Below, in pieces: positions 35,645 to 44,348 of a stretch of DNA of 64,000 bases. Both the position numbers and the translations under genes were made by a program. The stretch comes from Mucilaginibacter phenanthrenivorans (GTDB lineage Bacteria > Bacteroidota > Bacteroidia > Sphingobacteriales > Sphingobacteriaceae), in the NCBI RefSeq assembly GCF_024721155.1, contig NZ_JAHVAP010000005.1, positions 310,001 through 374,000 of the forward strand, given 5' to 3'. Under the pieces are notes generated by a model. That model saw only the letters and a program-made list of their open reading frames with translations, was not told where the DNA came from and did no database searches. Numbering within the stretch: the stretch's first letter is position 1; the number at the start of each line of letters is the position of its first letter.

Positions 35645-37288
35645 TTAATTTTCATAGGGTAAGGTAACTATAAACTCCGACCCTTCATTTACCTTGCTGT
35701 TAACAATTATTTCTCCGCTCATAAAATTAACCAGTTCTTTACAAAAAGCCAAACCCAGGCCCACACTTCCGTTTTGGTTGTACTGGTTCTCTATCCTGTA
35801 AAATTTCTTAAACACATTGGTCAGTTCATCATTATTAATCCCTATTCCTTTATCCCGGAACGAGAAGACAATGTTTCGCTTAACACTCGTTACATTTATA
35901 GTAAGCTCCTTTTTCTGGGGATGCGAATATTTGTAGGCGTTCTCTATTAGGTTTTGAAAAACACTTCCCAATAAAACCGGGTCAGTATAAAACTGGTCAA
36001 CACCATGCACTTTGTAATTGATATTAAAGTCGGGATATTTAATCCTGAATGTTTCAATATAGCCTTTTACAAAGTTCTCGACATTTATTTCCTCCTCTTT
36101 TATATTAATCGATTTATTTTCAAGTTGCGTAAACGATAGTAGCTTATTCATCAATTCATTCAGCTTATCGGCCTCCTCATTCAAAATCCGTCCATATTGC
36201 TTACGCTGGCGTTCGGTTAACTCACTATCTCCGCTCAAATTCGATCCGGCAATCTTTATAACGCTAACAGGCGTTTTAAACTCGTGCGTAAAATTATTTA
36301 TAAAATCGTATTGAAGCTTAAATAGTTTGATATTAACACTTAAGTTACGATAAATAAGCCAGCCTATAAGCACCAAAAAACAGTAAACTAACAATACCAG
36401 CGCTCCTATCGGCATAAACCGGCGGTTGATTTCGGTATTAAGAAAATCTGGCGCCGAACTGAAATATAGTTTAAAGTCGGAGAAGGCTCCCGACAGCGCC
36501 ACTTCGGTAACCAGGTTTCCATTTTGGTTATCGAGCGGGTCATATACAACAGGCTGTATGGTAATATCCTGGTATAGCTCCTTGTGCGTATTTTTCACCT
36601 TGAGCATATTCGGATCAAGAAAAAAAGTCATCATATTTTGCTTATAATATGATGACGAGTTAGGATGTCGCCTCAACTCCCTGAATATTTTCACATCCTC
36701 GCGCCGAAGAATATTGGAGTAACTTATCTTTCCGGGTTGAACATCATAAAACGATCTGAATATTTCATCCTGTGTTGAGCTGCGTGAAGTATCTGAAAAT
36801 GTAATGTAACTGACAAGTTTGTCAGCCATTTCTTTAAAATCAGGCTCATCAATAGTGTTCCAAACCCTAAGGCCTTGAACATTCCCGTTTTTCGGCCAAT
36901 AGTGGTACATGGATCTGATGGTTATCCCAAAACTATTTTTACCAGTCGTATTGTTCTTCAGGTTACCTATCTGTGCGTCATAGAAGACCATTCGCCTTAC
37001 AAAACTATAATTATGAAACACAGAATCGGCGTATTTAGCAGCAGATGCCGAATCAAGAAATCCCTGGTATGATGTAATTTCAGGAATTTTATATTGAAAC
37101 AGGTCGTTATAGGGTTTTATGGTTTGCTCAAGTACATCGATCTTTTTTGAGGCAAACTCATTTTCCACGTACTTGGCGTTAAGATTATAGGACACAAAAA
37201 GAGCGACTATGAAAATCACCGAAATAAGCACCAGGAAGACAATGATGAGCGAAAAGTTTTTCCGATAAATGTTAAGATGCTTTTTCAT
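35645..37288 (-). CDS. Sensor histidine kinase
   Basis: Two membrane helices (about 12-34 and 292-313) enclose a large periplasmic sensor domain (about 35-290) that I cannot assign to a family. The cytoplasmic part has the H-box with phospho-accepting His335 (NNFTHEFKTP), the N-box NLIENAYKYS, the G1 box DKGIGI and the G2 box SVGLGLAF. The kinase is complete and probably active. It lies 6 bases after the S9-like lipoprotein gene, which suggests the lipoprotein could act at the sensor domain. Confidence 0.94.
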   Translation of the reverse strand: MKKHLNIYRKNFSLIIVFLVLISVIFIVALFVSYNLNAKYVENEFASKKIDVLEQTIKPYNDLFQYKIPEITSYQGFLDSASAAKYADSVFHNYSFVRRMVFYDAQIGNLKNNTTGKNSFGITIRSMYHYWPKNGNVQGLRVWNTIDEPDFKEMADKLVSYITFSDTSRSSTQDEIFRSFYDVQPGKISYSNILRREDVKIFRELRRHPNSSSYYKQNMMTFFLDPNMLKVKNTHKELYQDITIQPVVYDPLDNQNGNLVTEVALSGAFSDFKLYFSSAPDFLNTEINRRFMPIGALVLLVYCFLVLIGWLIYRNLSVNIKLFKLQYDFINNFTHEFKTPVSVIKIAGSNLSGDSELTERQRKQYGRILNEEADKLNELMNKLLSFTQLENKSINIKEEEINVENFVKGYIETFRIKYPDFNINYKVHGVDQFYTDPVLLGSVFQNLIENAYKYSHPQKKELTINVTSVKRNIVFSFRDKGIGINNDELTNVFKKFYRIENQYNQNGSVGLGLAFCKELVNFMSGEIIVNSKVNEGSEFIVTLPYEN

Positions 37289-37294
37289 AAGCGG

Positions 37295-39190
37295 TTAGGG
37301 CTTAACCCGCATATTTTCATCCAAAAACTTTTCAATTTCTGCATACATCTCCATCCTGTTTGACTGGCTTTTAAACACCGTACGTTCCATTGGCTTCAAA
37401 AAGTATTTTACCTTATCGTTGCCATTCTGCTTTTTCAGTTCCCGTACAAACTGATTTAGTTCGCTTATGTTTGCCCTATCATCACGGGCACCCTGAAAAA
37501 TAAGTAGCGGTGCCTTAATCTTGCTTGTATTAAATACCGGTGAGATGGCCCTGAACTGGCTGGCATCAGTTTCAGGATTACCAACACGCTCATATAACAT
37601 TTGCACAAGAGGTTTAAAAAATGGCGGCGCATCCTTAAAATAAGTGAAGAAATTGATGAGACCATGCTGTATGATGGCACAGTTATATAATCCGGGGTGA
37701 AAAGACAAACCATATAAAGCAGAAAAACCGCCAAAGCCTCCGCCAAAAATGGCTATTTTTTTAGGGTTGGCTATTTTTTTGCTGATGAGCCAGTTAACAC
37801 CGTCTGTAATATCCTGTTGTATTTTTCCGCCAACTTCCTTAAATCCGGCGCTATGAAAAGCTTTTCCAAACCCGGTTGACCCCCGGTAATTAATCTGGAA
37901 AACAGCATACCCACGATTAGCCAGGAATTGAACTTCCGGATTATATCCCCAACCGATATGGCTAAAAGGGCCATCATGCGGCATTACCACAACCGGCAGA
38001 TTGGTCTTTTTTGATCCAAGCGGCAAGGTAAGATAACCGTTGATGGTCATTCCATCGCTTGCCTCGTACGATATCGAATCCATGGTGCACAACTCATCCG
38101 GTTTAAGCGTTGAGTTGATATCTCCCAGCTTGGTTAATTTCCCTGAGCTTTTTTCGTACAAATAATACGATCCAGGGTTACGATCAGTGTAAGTGGTGAT
38201 GATAAACTTATTCTCGGCGCTGTCCCTGTCGGTAATATCTATTTGATTACCTTTTAGTTGTTCAGCTAATTTGTCATAAATATTCTTTGCTTCCTGGTCA
38301 AGAAAATGCCTCCGGGGCTTTGCTGCATCCCACGCCACAAATTCAATTTTCCGCTTATTTTTTGAATAGCCATAATCCTGGATGTCAGCATCGCTTAATG
38401 AAAATATCTCCCTGCGCTCCGTACCGTCAACAGCATTAATTTCAACAAGCGCCGATTTGTCGCGGTTAATGTTTGACAGGGCAAAAAAATAGCTCTCTTC
38501 ACCTGTGAATGCTATAGGCTTAACAGAGGTTTTAAAATTGTTGGCTATGATCCGCTTAAATGGCTCCTTATCATTCGGACGGTAAAGTATGGCCTCATCA
38601 ACGCCGTCAGATGCCTTAACCAACCGGATCTTACCGTCTGCATCCGGATACCATTGCGTTATATTACCAGGGTTAACCAGGTAGGTGTTTAAATCGCCCG
38701 TTTTTATATTCAGCCGGTAGATATCGAAGTTAGCGGAGTCACGCTTGTTCATCCTGATGTTTACAATATCCGGTTCCTGTCTATTGCGACTCACGACGGC
38801 TATCCGCACCTTTTTTTGTGATATAACCTCGTGTACCCTCAAATCGGAAATGTTAAGGGCAAACATCCTGATCTCGTCATCAGCAATTATATCCTGGAAA
38901 AAAACCAACTGGTTATTATATGTCCAGAAATAATCGCCCCTCACCGAATAATCGATAAACGAAGTGGCCATTTGTTCCTTGCCATCTGCTAATGACTGAA
39001 TAAATAGGTTCTGCTTATCCCTATATGGTTTCAGGTAGGAAATATATTTACCATCCGGCGAAATTCTATACGCCAGTTTTTCCGGGGTTTTAAAAAAGTC
39101 GATTATAGGAATAGGCGCTGCCTTATGCTCACAGGCGGCTAAAGCAGCAACTATACCAATAAATAGTAATATTTTAAAATGCCTCAACAT
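37295..39190 (-). CDS. S9-peptidase-like lipoprotein lacking catalytic Ser and His (probable pseudoenzyme)
   Basis: The protein has a lipobox ALAAC (Cys20), a beta-propeller-like N-terminal part (about 30-365) and an alpha/beta hydrolase part (about 375-628) of the prolyl oligopeptidase family. Family landmarks include EVQFLANRGYAV, NYRGSTGFG and LLIFQGARDDRANIS. The nucleophile motif reads GGGFGG (residues 483-488) where relatives have GGSxGG, so Ser is replaced by Gly485. The His loop reads PMERTVF (600-606), with Thr604 where His is expected. HGGP is changed to HDGP (405-408). The codons confirm the substitutions. It is likely non-catalytic, perhaps a ligand or peptide-binding partner of the adjacent kinase. 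Confidence 0.85.
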   Translation of the reverse strand: MLRHFKILLFIGIVAALAACEHKAAPIPIIDFFKTPEKLAYRISPDGKYISYLKPYRDKQNLFIQSLADGKEQMATSFIDYSVRGDYFWTYNNQLVFFQDIIADDEIRMFALNISDLRVHEVISQKKVRIAVVSRNRQEPDIVNIRMNKRDSANFDIYRLNIKTGDLNTYLVNPGNITQWYPDADGKIRLVKASDGVDEAILYRPNDKEPFKRIIANNFKTSVKPIAFTGEESYFFALSNINRDKSALVEINAVDGTERREIFSLSDADIQDYGYSKNKRKIEFVAWDAAKPRRHFLDQEAKNIYDKLAEQLKGNQIDITDRDSAENKFIITTYTDRNPGSYYLYEKSSGKLTKLGDINSTLKPDELCTMDSISYEASDGMTINGYLTLPLGSKKTNLPVVVMPHDGPFSHIGWGYNPEVQFLANRGYAVFQINYRGSTGFGKAFHSAGFKEVGGKIQQDITDGVNWLISKKIANPKKIAIFGGGFGGFSALYGLSFHPGLYNCAIIQHGLINFFTYFKDAPPFFKPLVQMLYERVGNPETDASQFRAISPVFNTSKIKAPLLIFQGARDDRANISELNQFVRELKKQNGNDKVKYFLKPMERTVFKSQSNRMEMYAEIEKFLDENMRVKP

Positions 39191-39292
39191 TGGTTTACTC
39201 CCGGGTATTTTTAATCAGGTTAAATTATACAATAAACTTTAGCTATTCAAACTGTCACTACAATTTTACCAGTAGTTAAATTTGGTGTGCTA

Positions 39293-39388
39293 ATGTGCGG
39301 ATACGAGGATGTGCGAATGCTAGCGGTAGAGGTAAAGCCATCGCTGGCTTTTTTATTCGCACATTTGCACATCCTCGTATCCGCACAT
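39293..39388. repeat. Long perfect inverted repeat in a divergent spacer
   Basis: Arms 39293-39314 and 39367-39388 are perfect 22-base inverted copies built of tgtgcggat-type words. The loop contains a small hairpin agcca/tggct followed by a T run, at about 39336-39354. A third copy of the arm word follows at 39401-39408. It separates the minus-strand S9-like gene from the plus-strand TPR gene. Confidence 0.7.
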
Positions 39389-39421
39389 CATTTCTTCCAT
39401 CCGCACATCATTTAAATACCT

Positions 39422-39430
39422 TATTTTTGA
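39422..39430 (+). promoter_or_regulatory. -7 promoter element of the TPR gene, near-leaderless
   Basis: TATTTTTGA fits TAnnTTTG and ends four bases before the ATG at 39435. The transcript is probably leaderless. Confidence 0.5.
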
Positions 39431-39434
39431 AATA

Positions 39435-41246
39435 ATGAAGAAGTTCCTCTTATGTGTTGTGTTGATCTGTACAACTGGTCTGAAGCTATTCGCGCAGGAC
39501 AATGACTTACTGCTGGCCAAACAATATGCAGCTAACGGCGAGGAGCAAAAGGCGCTTGATATATATCAAAAGCTTTACAAACAGAATAACGAGGAGTTTT
39601 TTAATGTTTACATGACCAGCTTGCTCGGGTCAAAAAAGTTTGATGATGCCATAAGTATCGCTAAAAAAATGATCCGCAAGCATCCGGAGGACCGCCAGTA
39701 TAATATTATGCTCGGGACAGCATATACCCAGCAGGGCTCCATTGAAAAGGCTGACGCTATATATAACGACCTGATAAAAAACCTGCCGGTTGACCAAGGG
39801 AAAATTTCCATGCTTGCATCATTATTTTACCAGAATGCAAATGTCGATTATGCTATAAAAATCTTCCTTCAGGGGCGTAAGTTGCTGCAAAACGACCAAT
39901 TGTTTTCGTATGAATTGATCAATCTCTATCGCTACAAAAGAGATAAGGCTTCGCTGGTTGAAGAGTACCTGAACTTTTTGCCGTCCAATCCGCCATTTAT
40001 TACCCAGGCTGAAAACACCATGTCGACCCTATTTGAGGGACCCACGGATTATGACCTATTAAAGATCGCCCTGTTGAAAAGGATTCAGAAGGACCCGCAA
40101 CAAACCATATATCCTGAATTGCTTACCTGGCAATTTTTGCAACAAAAGCAATTCGATATGGCATTAAACCAGGCGCTGGCATTAAGCAGGCGTCAAAATG
40201 ATGACGGTACAAATATTTTCGACTTGTGCCGTACATTGGTCTCCAACGAGGCTTATGATGCCGCCATCCGGGGTTATGAATTTCTTGTTAGCAAGGGGAA
40301 GGATCAGCAATACTACATCCCTGCGAAAATTGAACTGATCAACACAAAAAACTTGCGGGTAACATCAGGCAAATACGTTAAGGAAGACCTACTGAGCCTT
40401 GAAAAGGACTATAACGACCTGCTAACCGAATTTGGTAAAAATGCCAACACAGCGTTCGCTATGCAAAAACTGGCCAACCTGGAGGCCTTTAAACTGCATA
40501 AAATTACAGATGCTCAACAACTGCTGGACGAAACCGTAAAAATTGCGGGGATCCGATCCAATTTATTGGCAAGCTGCAAGCTGGACCTTGGCGATGTTAT
40601 GCTTTTAAATAACCAGCCCTGGGATGCTACATTATTGTATAGCCAGGTTGAAAAGGATTATCCAAACACTACAGTTGGCCAGGATGCAAAATACCGCAAC
40701 GCCAAGCTGGCCTACTATACAGGCGATTTTACCTGGGCAAAAGGGCAGCTTGATGTGCTGAAGGCTGCCACATCGCAACTGATAGCCAACGATGCGTTAA
40801 ATCTTTCGTTACTGATCTCAGATAATATCAGCGCGGATACCAGCGGCGCGGCATTAAAAATTTATGCACGCGCAGATCTCCTGATATTTGCCGAACAACC
40901 TGAAAAGGCGCTAATCACCCTTGACAGCATCGACGTAAAATACCCCGGCAATTCCCTTACCGACGATATCTTAATGGCCAAGGCACGCCTGTTCATCCAG
41001 CAAAAAAACTACGCAGATGCGGTACCGTTGCTTAAAAAAATCGCCGAAGAACACAGCTTCGACCTTTGGGCAGATGACGCCGTTTTTATGCTGGGCGATA
41101 TCTATGAAAACCAGCTAAACGACAAGGAGAAAGCAAAAATCTACTACCAGAAAATCATTACAGATTATTCAGGCAGCCTGTATATAAACGAAGCCCGAAA
41201 ACGTTTCAGGTTATTACGGGGTGATAAGAATGAGGGGGCGTCTTAA
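39435..41246 (+). CDS. Secreted tetratricopeptide repeat protein
   Basis: A 603-residue exported protein with a signal peptide ending LFAQ. TPR-type helix pairs run almost throughout, with clear units near residues 30-140 and 440-595, the last like the YbgF/outer-membrane-assembly type (GDIYENQLNDKEKAKIYYQKI). A scaffold role in the periplasm is likely. It is the first of three plus-strand genes; the next has its own promoter. Confidence 0.86.
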   Translation: MKKFLLCVVLICTTGLKLFAQDNDLLLAKQYAANGEEQKALDIYQKLYKQNNEEFFNVYMTSLLGSKKFDDAISIAKKMIRKHPEDRQYNIMLGTAYTQQGSIEKADAIYNDLIKNLPVDQGKISMLASLFYQNANVDYAIKIFLQGRKLLQNDQLFSYELINLYRYKRDKASLVEEYLNFLPSNPPFITQAENTMSTLFEGPTDYDLLKIALLKRIQKDPQQTIYPELLTWQFLQQKQFDMALNQALALSRRQNDDGTNIFDLCRTLVSNEAYDAAIRGYEFLVSKGKDQQYYIPAKIELINTKNLRVTSGKYVKEDLLSLEKDYNDLLTEFGKNANTAFAMQKLANLEAFKLHKITDAQQLLDETVKIAGIRSNLLASCKLDLGDVMLLNNQPWDATLLYSQVEKDYPNTTVGQDAKYRNAKLAYYTGDFTWAKGQLDVLKAATSQLIANDALNLSLLISDNISADTSGAALKIYARADLLIFAEQPEKALITLDSIDVKYPGNSLTDDILMAKARLFIQQKNYADAVPLLKKIAEEHSFDLWADDAVFMLGDIYENQLNDKEKAKIYYQKIITDYSGSLYINEARKRFRLLRGDKNEGAS

Positions 41247-41254
41247 AGTGAGTG

Positions 41255-41333
41255 GTTGATTAGGTTGAATAAGTTGATTGGGTTAGACACTGCTCTATCC
41301 AAAACTTAATCAACTCAATATAACCTAATCAAC
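41255..41333. repeat. Inverted spacer repeat (gttgattaggtt family)
   Basis: gttgattaggtt at 41255-41266 is the perfect inverse of aacctaatcaac at 41322-41333, and further partial words (aagttgattg, caactcaat) fill the interval. It lies between the TPR stop and the promoter of the DUF4286 gene. Confidence 0.55.
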
Positions 41334-41351
41334 TCAATCAACTAAAATTAA

Positions 41352-41360
41352 TACCTTTGC
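41352..41360 (+). promoter_or_regulatory. -7 promoter element of the DUF4286 gene, near-leaderless
   Basis: TACCTTTGC is identical to the hemW element and ends five bases before the ATG at 41366. The TTG that would give a longer frame at 41357 lies inside this element, which supports the ATG as start. Confidence 0.65.
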
Positions 41361-41365
41361 TCCCG

Positions 41366-41668
41366 ATGATCATATTTAACGATACAGTAATTGTGGACGA
41401 GAGTATCCACGAAAAATGGCTAAGCTGGGTAAAGGAAGTGCATATTCCGGCGGTGATGGCAACCGGCTATTTTAAATCGTACCAGGTGTTGAACGTTATC
41501 GATTCTCCTAATGAGGGAGTAACTTATTGCGTGCAATATTATGCCGAGAATATCGAAAACTTCAACCATTTTTACAACAAGCACCTGCACCAGTTGCAGG
41601 CAATCCACAACCAGGAATTTGAAAATCAGTTTGTAATATTCAATACATTAATGAAAACCGTTGATTAA
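41366..41668 (+). CDS. DUF4286 small protein
   Basis: A 100-residue cytoplasmic protein with a ferredoxin-like (dimeric barrel) pattern: MIIFNDTVIV opening strand, a helix with WLSWVKEVHIP and a final strand near NQFVIFNTL. This is DUF4286, of unknown function. The gene ends two bases before the next one, so they are cotranscribed. Confidence 0.8.
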   Translation: MIIFNDTVIVDESIHEKWLSWVKEVHIPAVMATGYFKSYQVLNVIDSPNEGVTYCVQYYAENIENFNHFYNKHLHQLQAIHNQEFENQFVIFNTLMKTVD

Positions 41669-41670
41669 AT

Positions 41671-42219
41671 ATGAAGGTTACTGAAACTGATATTAAAGGC
41701 CTGCTGATAATTGAACCACGTATCTTCACAGACGATAGGGGCTATTTTTACGAAAGCTATAACGAAGCAAAATTTATTGAGGCTGGTATTACTGTCGATT
41801 TTGTGCAGGACAACCAGTCTTTTTCGCACAAAGGCGCAGTGAGAGGTTTACATGGCCAGGCTGATCCGTTTGCACAGGGTAAGCTGGTACGCGTTATCAA
41901 TGGTCGTGTGTTGGATGTTGCTGTTGATATCCGGAAGAACTCACCTACTTACGGCAAATATTTCTCAATAGAGTTAAGCGGAGATAACAAAACAATGTTT
42001 TGGATTCCAGCGGGCTTTTTACACGGCTTTGCTGTTTTAGAAGACAATACCGTTTTTACGTATAAAGTAAATAACTACTACGACAAAACCTCCGAAATCG
42101 GCGTGTTGTGGAACGATCCGATGTTGAATATTGATTGGGGCCTGGCTCCCGGCGAAGCGATCATTTCTGCAAAGGACGAAATTCTTCCAGCGTTTGAAGC
42201 TTTTAACAGCCCCTTCTAG
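41671..42219 (+). CDS. rfbC: dTDP-4-dehydrorhamnose 3,5-epimerase
   Basis: An RmlC-type cupin that epimerises dTDP-4-keto-6-deoxyglucose in dTDP-L-rhamnose synthesis. Visible features are GAVRGLHGQ with catalytic His61, Lys71 in the substrate pocket, the FLHGFAVLEDN block and the catalytic Tyr131 in TYKVNNYY. Length (182) is typical. The other rfb genes (A, B, D) are not in the window, so it is an isolated member of the pathway. Confidence 0.93.
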   Translation: MKVTETDIKGLLIIEPRIFTDDRGYFYESYNEAKFIEAGITVDFVQDNQSFSHKGAVRGLHGQADPFAQGKLVRVINGRVLDVAVDIRKNSPTYGKYFSIELSGDNKTMFWIPAGFLHGFAVLEDNTVFTYKVNNYYDKTSEIGVLWNDPMLNIDWGLAPGEAIISAKDEILPAFEAFNSPF

Positions 42220-42287
42220 ACTAAGATTTTTAAGATTTATAGGATTTAAAGAAGCGCGCTTTTTAGTTTATCTGCTTCAACTATAGT

Positions 42288-42338
42288 TAAGGGATTTAAG
42301 GATTGCTATGAAAATCATAATAGTCCTTAAATCCCTTA
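42288..42338. terminator. Hairpin between convergent genes
   Basis: Perfect 15-bp arms 42288-42302 and 42324-42338 enclose a partly paired loop. It lies between rfbC and the convergent OmpA gene and is suited to end both transcripts, though it lacks a classical T tract on the plus strand. Confidence 0.6.
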
Positions 42339-42344
42339 CTTGCG

Positions 42345-43193
42345 TTATTGCTTTATCAGGTTGTAGAGCTCATCCAGCTTAGGGCTAAGGATGATCTCTA
42401 TTCTCCTGTTATGGGTGCGGGCATCTGCCGTATTTCCAGGATCGATTGGCTGGTATTGGCTTTTGCCTGTAGCGGTAAGCCTTTTTGGATCGATCTTTTC
42501 AACCTCGGTTAAATATCGGCAAACTGATGTGGAGCGTAATACACTCAAATCCCAGTTATCCTTTATCTGTCCAAGGTTAATAACCTTTTTATCGTCTGTA
42601 TGTCCCTCAACAGCAATGTTAATGTCGGTCTCTTTATTAAGTACTATCGCCAGTTGCTCAAGCGCTTGTTTACCTCGTGCATCAATCACTATACTTCCTG
42701 ATGGGAACAGCAACTTATCGGTAAGTGATACATAAACCTTCCCGTTCTTTATATCAACCGATAAACCATTTTGCTGGAATCCAAGCAGGGCTTTTTGCAA
42801 TTTATCTTTTAACGCGTTGGTAGCTTCATCACGTTTGTGCAGGGCATCCTCCACTTCCTTTAAGCGGGCCTCACGTTTTTTAAGGTCAGACGACAGCTCG
42901 TTTACTCTTGATGAGCTTGCGTTAAAATTACTGTTAAGTGCAGTATACTTATCATTAAGCGAACCGTAGGTACCTTTTAATCCCTCGTAATTTCCCTGTA
43001 GCTCTCTTAGTTCGCGATGGAGGCGCATGGTGTCGGCGCGTAGCATGGCTACAGTATCCTGCATGGCATTGCTGCGCATTGAAAGTGAATCGCGTTCGGC
43101 TACTAAGGCTTTATATTTTTTAGGCGACATCACCACGCATGAACTTACTGCGAGACAAACAGTGGCTGCAAATAAAATGAATCTGATTTTCAT
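42345..43193 (-). CDS. OmpA-family lipoprotein with coiled coil
   Basis: A lipoprotein (lipobox VSSC, Cys19) with a coiled coil at about residues 30-135 and an OmpA/MotB peptidoglycan-binding domain at about 165-275, containing the motif EGHTDDK and ANxRRIEIIL-like closing NRRIEIIL. It probably links the outer membrane to the cell wall. It is monocistronic, with the upstream gene DUF2461 ending 17 bases before its start on the same strand. Confidence 0.88.
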   Translation of the reverse strand: MKIRFILFAATVCLAVSSCVVMSPKKYKALVAERDSLSMRSNAMQDTVAMLRADTMRLHRELRELQGNYEGLKGTYGSLNDKYTALNSNFNASSSRVNELSSDLKKREARLKEVEDALHKRDEATNALKDKLQKALLGFQQNGLSVDIKNGKVYVSLTDKLLFPSGSIVIDARGKQALEQLAIVLNKETDINIAVEGHTDDKKVINLGQIKDNWDLSVLRSTSVCRYLTEVEKIDPKRLTATGKSQYQPIDPGNTADARTHNRRIEIILSPKLDELYNLIKQ

Positions 43194-43210
43194 AGTAGTA
43201 TTAACGTAGA

Positions 43211-43873
43211 TTAAGCAATAGCATTATTTAAAAAAACATTCAACGGGTAAATTTTCCTGCAAACGTCAGCAATAATTTCATCAGCATTATTTTTCGACAG
43301 TTCATTATTCTCCAGGTAATGGAACGCAACAAAGCTTTTGAGTTTTAGTAATTCGATATTTTCGTTACCGGCATCATAGTCTCTCGGTACGCTCTTTAAT
43401 TGCTCCTGTTTCCTGAATTCGCCAAATAACTTAATAAATTCCGGATCGTCAATTATTTTCTTCAGATCATGGGAATTATAGTCAATTTCCTGGCGAATGG
43501 CTTTTAAATGAGCAGCTTCCGGCATCCAATATCCACCCGCAATGAATGATTTCTCGGGAGAGATTTGTAGGTAATATTCCGCGCCGCCAAGCTTATGCCC
43601 TTTAGTGGGAATACTAACGCCAAAATTATTTTTATAGGGTGTTTTATTTTTGCTGAAGCGGATATCGCGGTAAATGCGCATTACACATTTTTTGGGGTCG
43701 AGCTCCGTATCGATATTGGGATCTATTTTCTGCATCAGCCTGATAAGCTTTGCGGCAAAGTCAATTACATTTTCACGGGCAGCATCGTAACGCTCCTTAT
43801 TTGCCTGGAACCATTCGCGGTTATTATTTTCAACCAGTTCTTTTAAAAAATCAAAGGTATGGCGTTGTATCAT
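43211..43873 (-). CDS. DUF2461 (TIGR02453) protein
   Basis: A 220-residue cytoplasmic protein of the DUF2461 family. The opening FLKELVENNNREWFQANK, then R.YRDIRFSKNKTPYKNNFG and a GGYWMP block are all typical. The function is unknown. The ATG at 43873 is correct by family comparison, although it overlaps the end of the upstream DUF983 gene by 23 bases. Confidence 0.87.
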   Translation of the reverse strand: MIQRHTFDFLKELVENNNREWFQANKERYDAARENVIDFAAKLIRLMQKIDPNIDTELDPKKCVMRIYRDIRFSKNKTPYKNNFGVSIPTKGHKLGGAEYYLQISPEKSFIAGGYWMPEAAHLKAIRQEIDYNSHDLKKIIDDPEFIKLFGEFRKQEQLKSVPRDYDAGNENIELLKLKSFVAFHYLENNELSKNNADEIIADVCRKIYPLNVFLNNAIA

Positions 43874-44273
43874 CGATATCTAAATGGGGCTGATAATTTA
43901 TTTTTGGTGACAGCCAATATAAAAGTAGAACACGCGAATACCTGAAATTTATTGGGGAAAGCAACAAAAGGCCTATCAATATTGCCGCTGTATAAAGCCA
44001 TGGAGAATCGGCATTGTGTGTAATAGCATAAGTTGCGGCAACCAAAATAAATCCTTCAAAAACATTTAATGCATAGCTCACATACATGGCTGCGTAAAAA
44101 TATCCCGGCTCAATTTCAAAGTGCAGGTTACAGTGCGGACAATGATCATAAATTTTGTTTGACCCAAAATTGTACAAACCACCACTGAACATAGCTCCGC
44201 GCCTGCAACGCGGGCACTTGGTATGCAGCATTGCCCACGATTTTGGTGTTTGGGGGGAATTGTTATTGTTCAT
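43851..44273 (-). CDS. DUF983 membrane protein with zinc ribbon
   Basis: A 140-residue protein. The N-terminal part has two CxxC pairs, Cys20/Cys23 and Cys45/Cys48, likely a zinc ribbon, followed by about two or three membrane helices. DUF983 genes are often found in cytochrome oxidase clusters and may help assembly; that role is not shown here. It overlaps DUF2461 by 23 bases and is the downstream end of the respiratory cluster. Confidence 0.85.
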   Translation of the reverse strand: MNNNNSPQTPKSWAMLHTKCPRCRRGAMFSGGLYNFGSNKIYDHCPHCNLHFEIEPGYFYAAMYVSYALNVFEGFILVAATYAITHNADSPWLYTAAILIGLLLLSPINFRYSRVLLLYWLSPKINYQPHLDIDDTTPYL

Positions 44274-44345
44274 GGTTCATAGATAATGGTTCATGGCCAA
44301 AGACGGAAATATGTAATCTGGTTCCATGAACCATCAACCATGAAC
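44268..44345. repeat. Nested inverted repeat (ggttcatgg family)
   Basis: Two pairs of perfect 10-base arms are nested: 44268-44277 with 44336-44345 and 44287-44296 with 44324-44333. The outer left arm overlaps the DUF983 start codon (44271-44273, minus strand), so the RNA structure could affect its translation. Confidence 0.55.
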
Positions 44346-44348
44346 TTC

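Noticed and set aside
39293..39410. Possible insertion sequence ends (perfect inverted repeat)
   Set aside because: The interval is only about 50 bases, has no transposase, and I see no target-site duplication.
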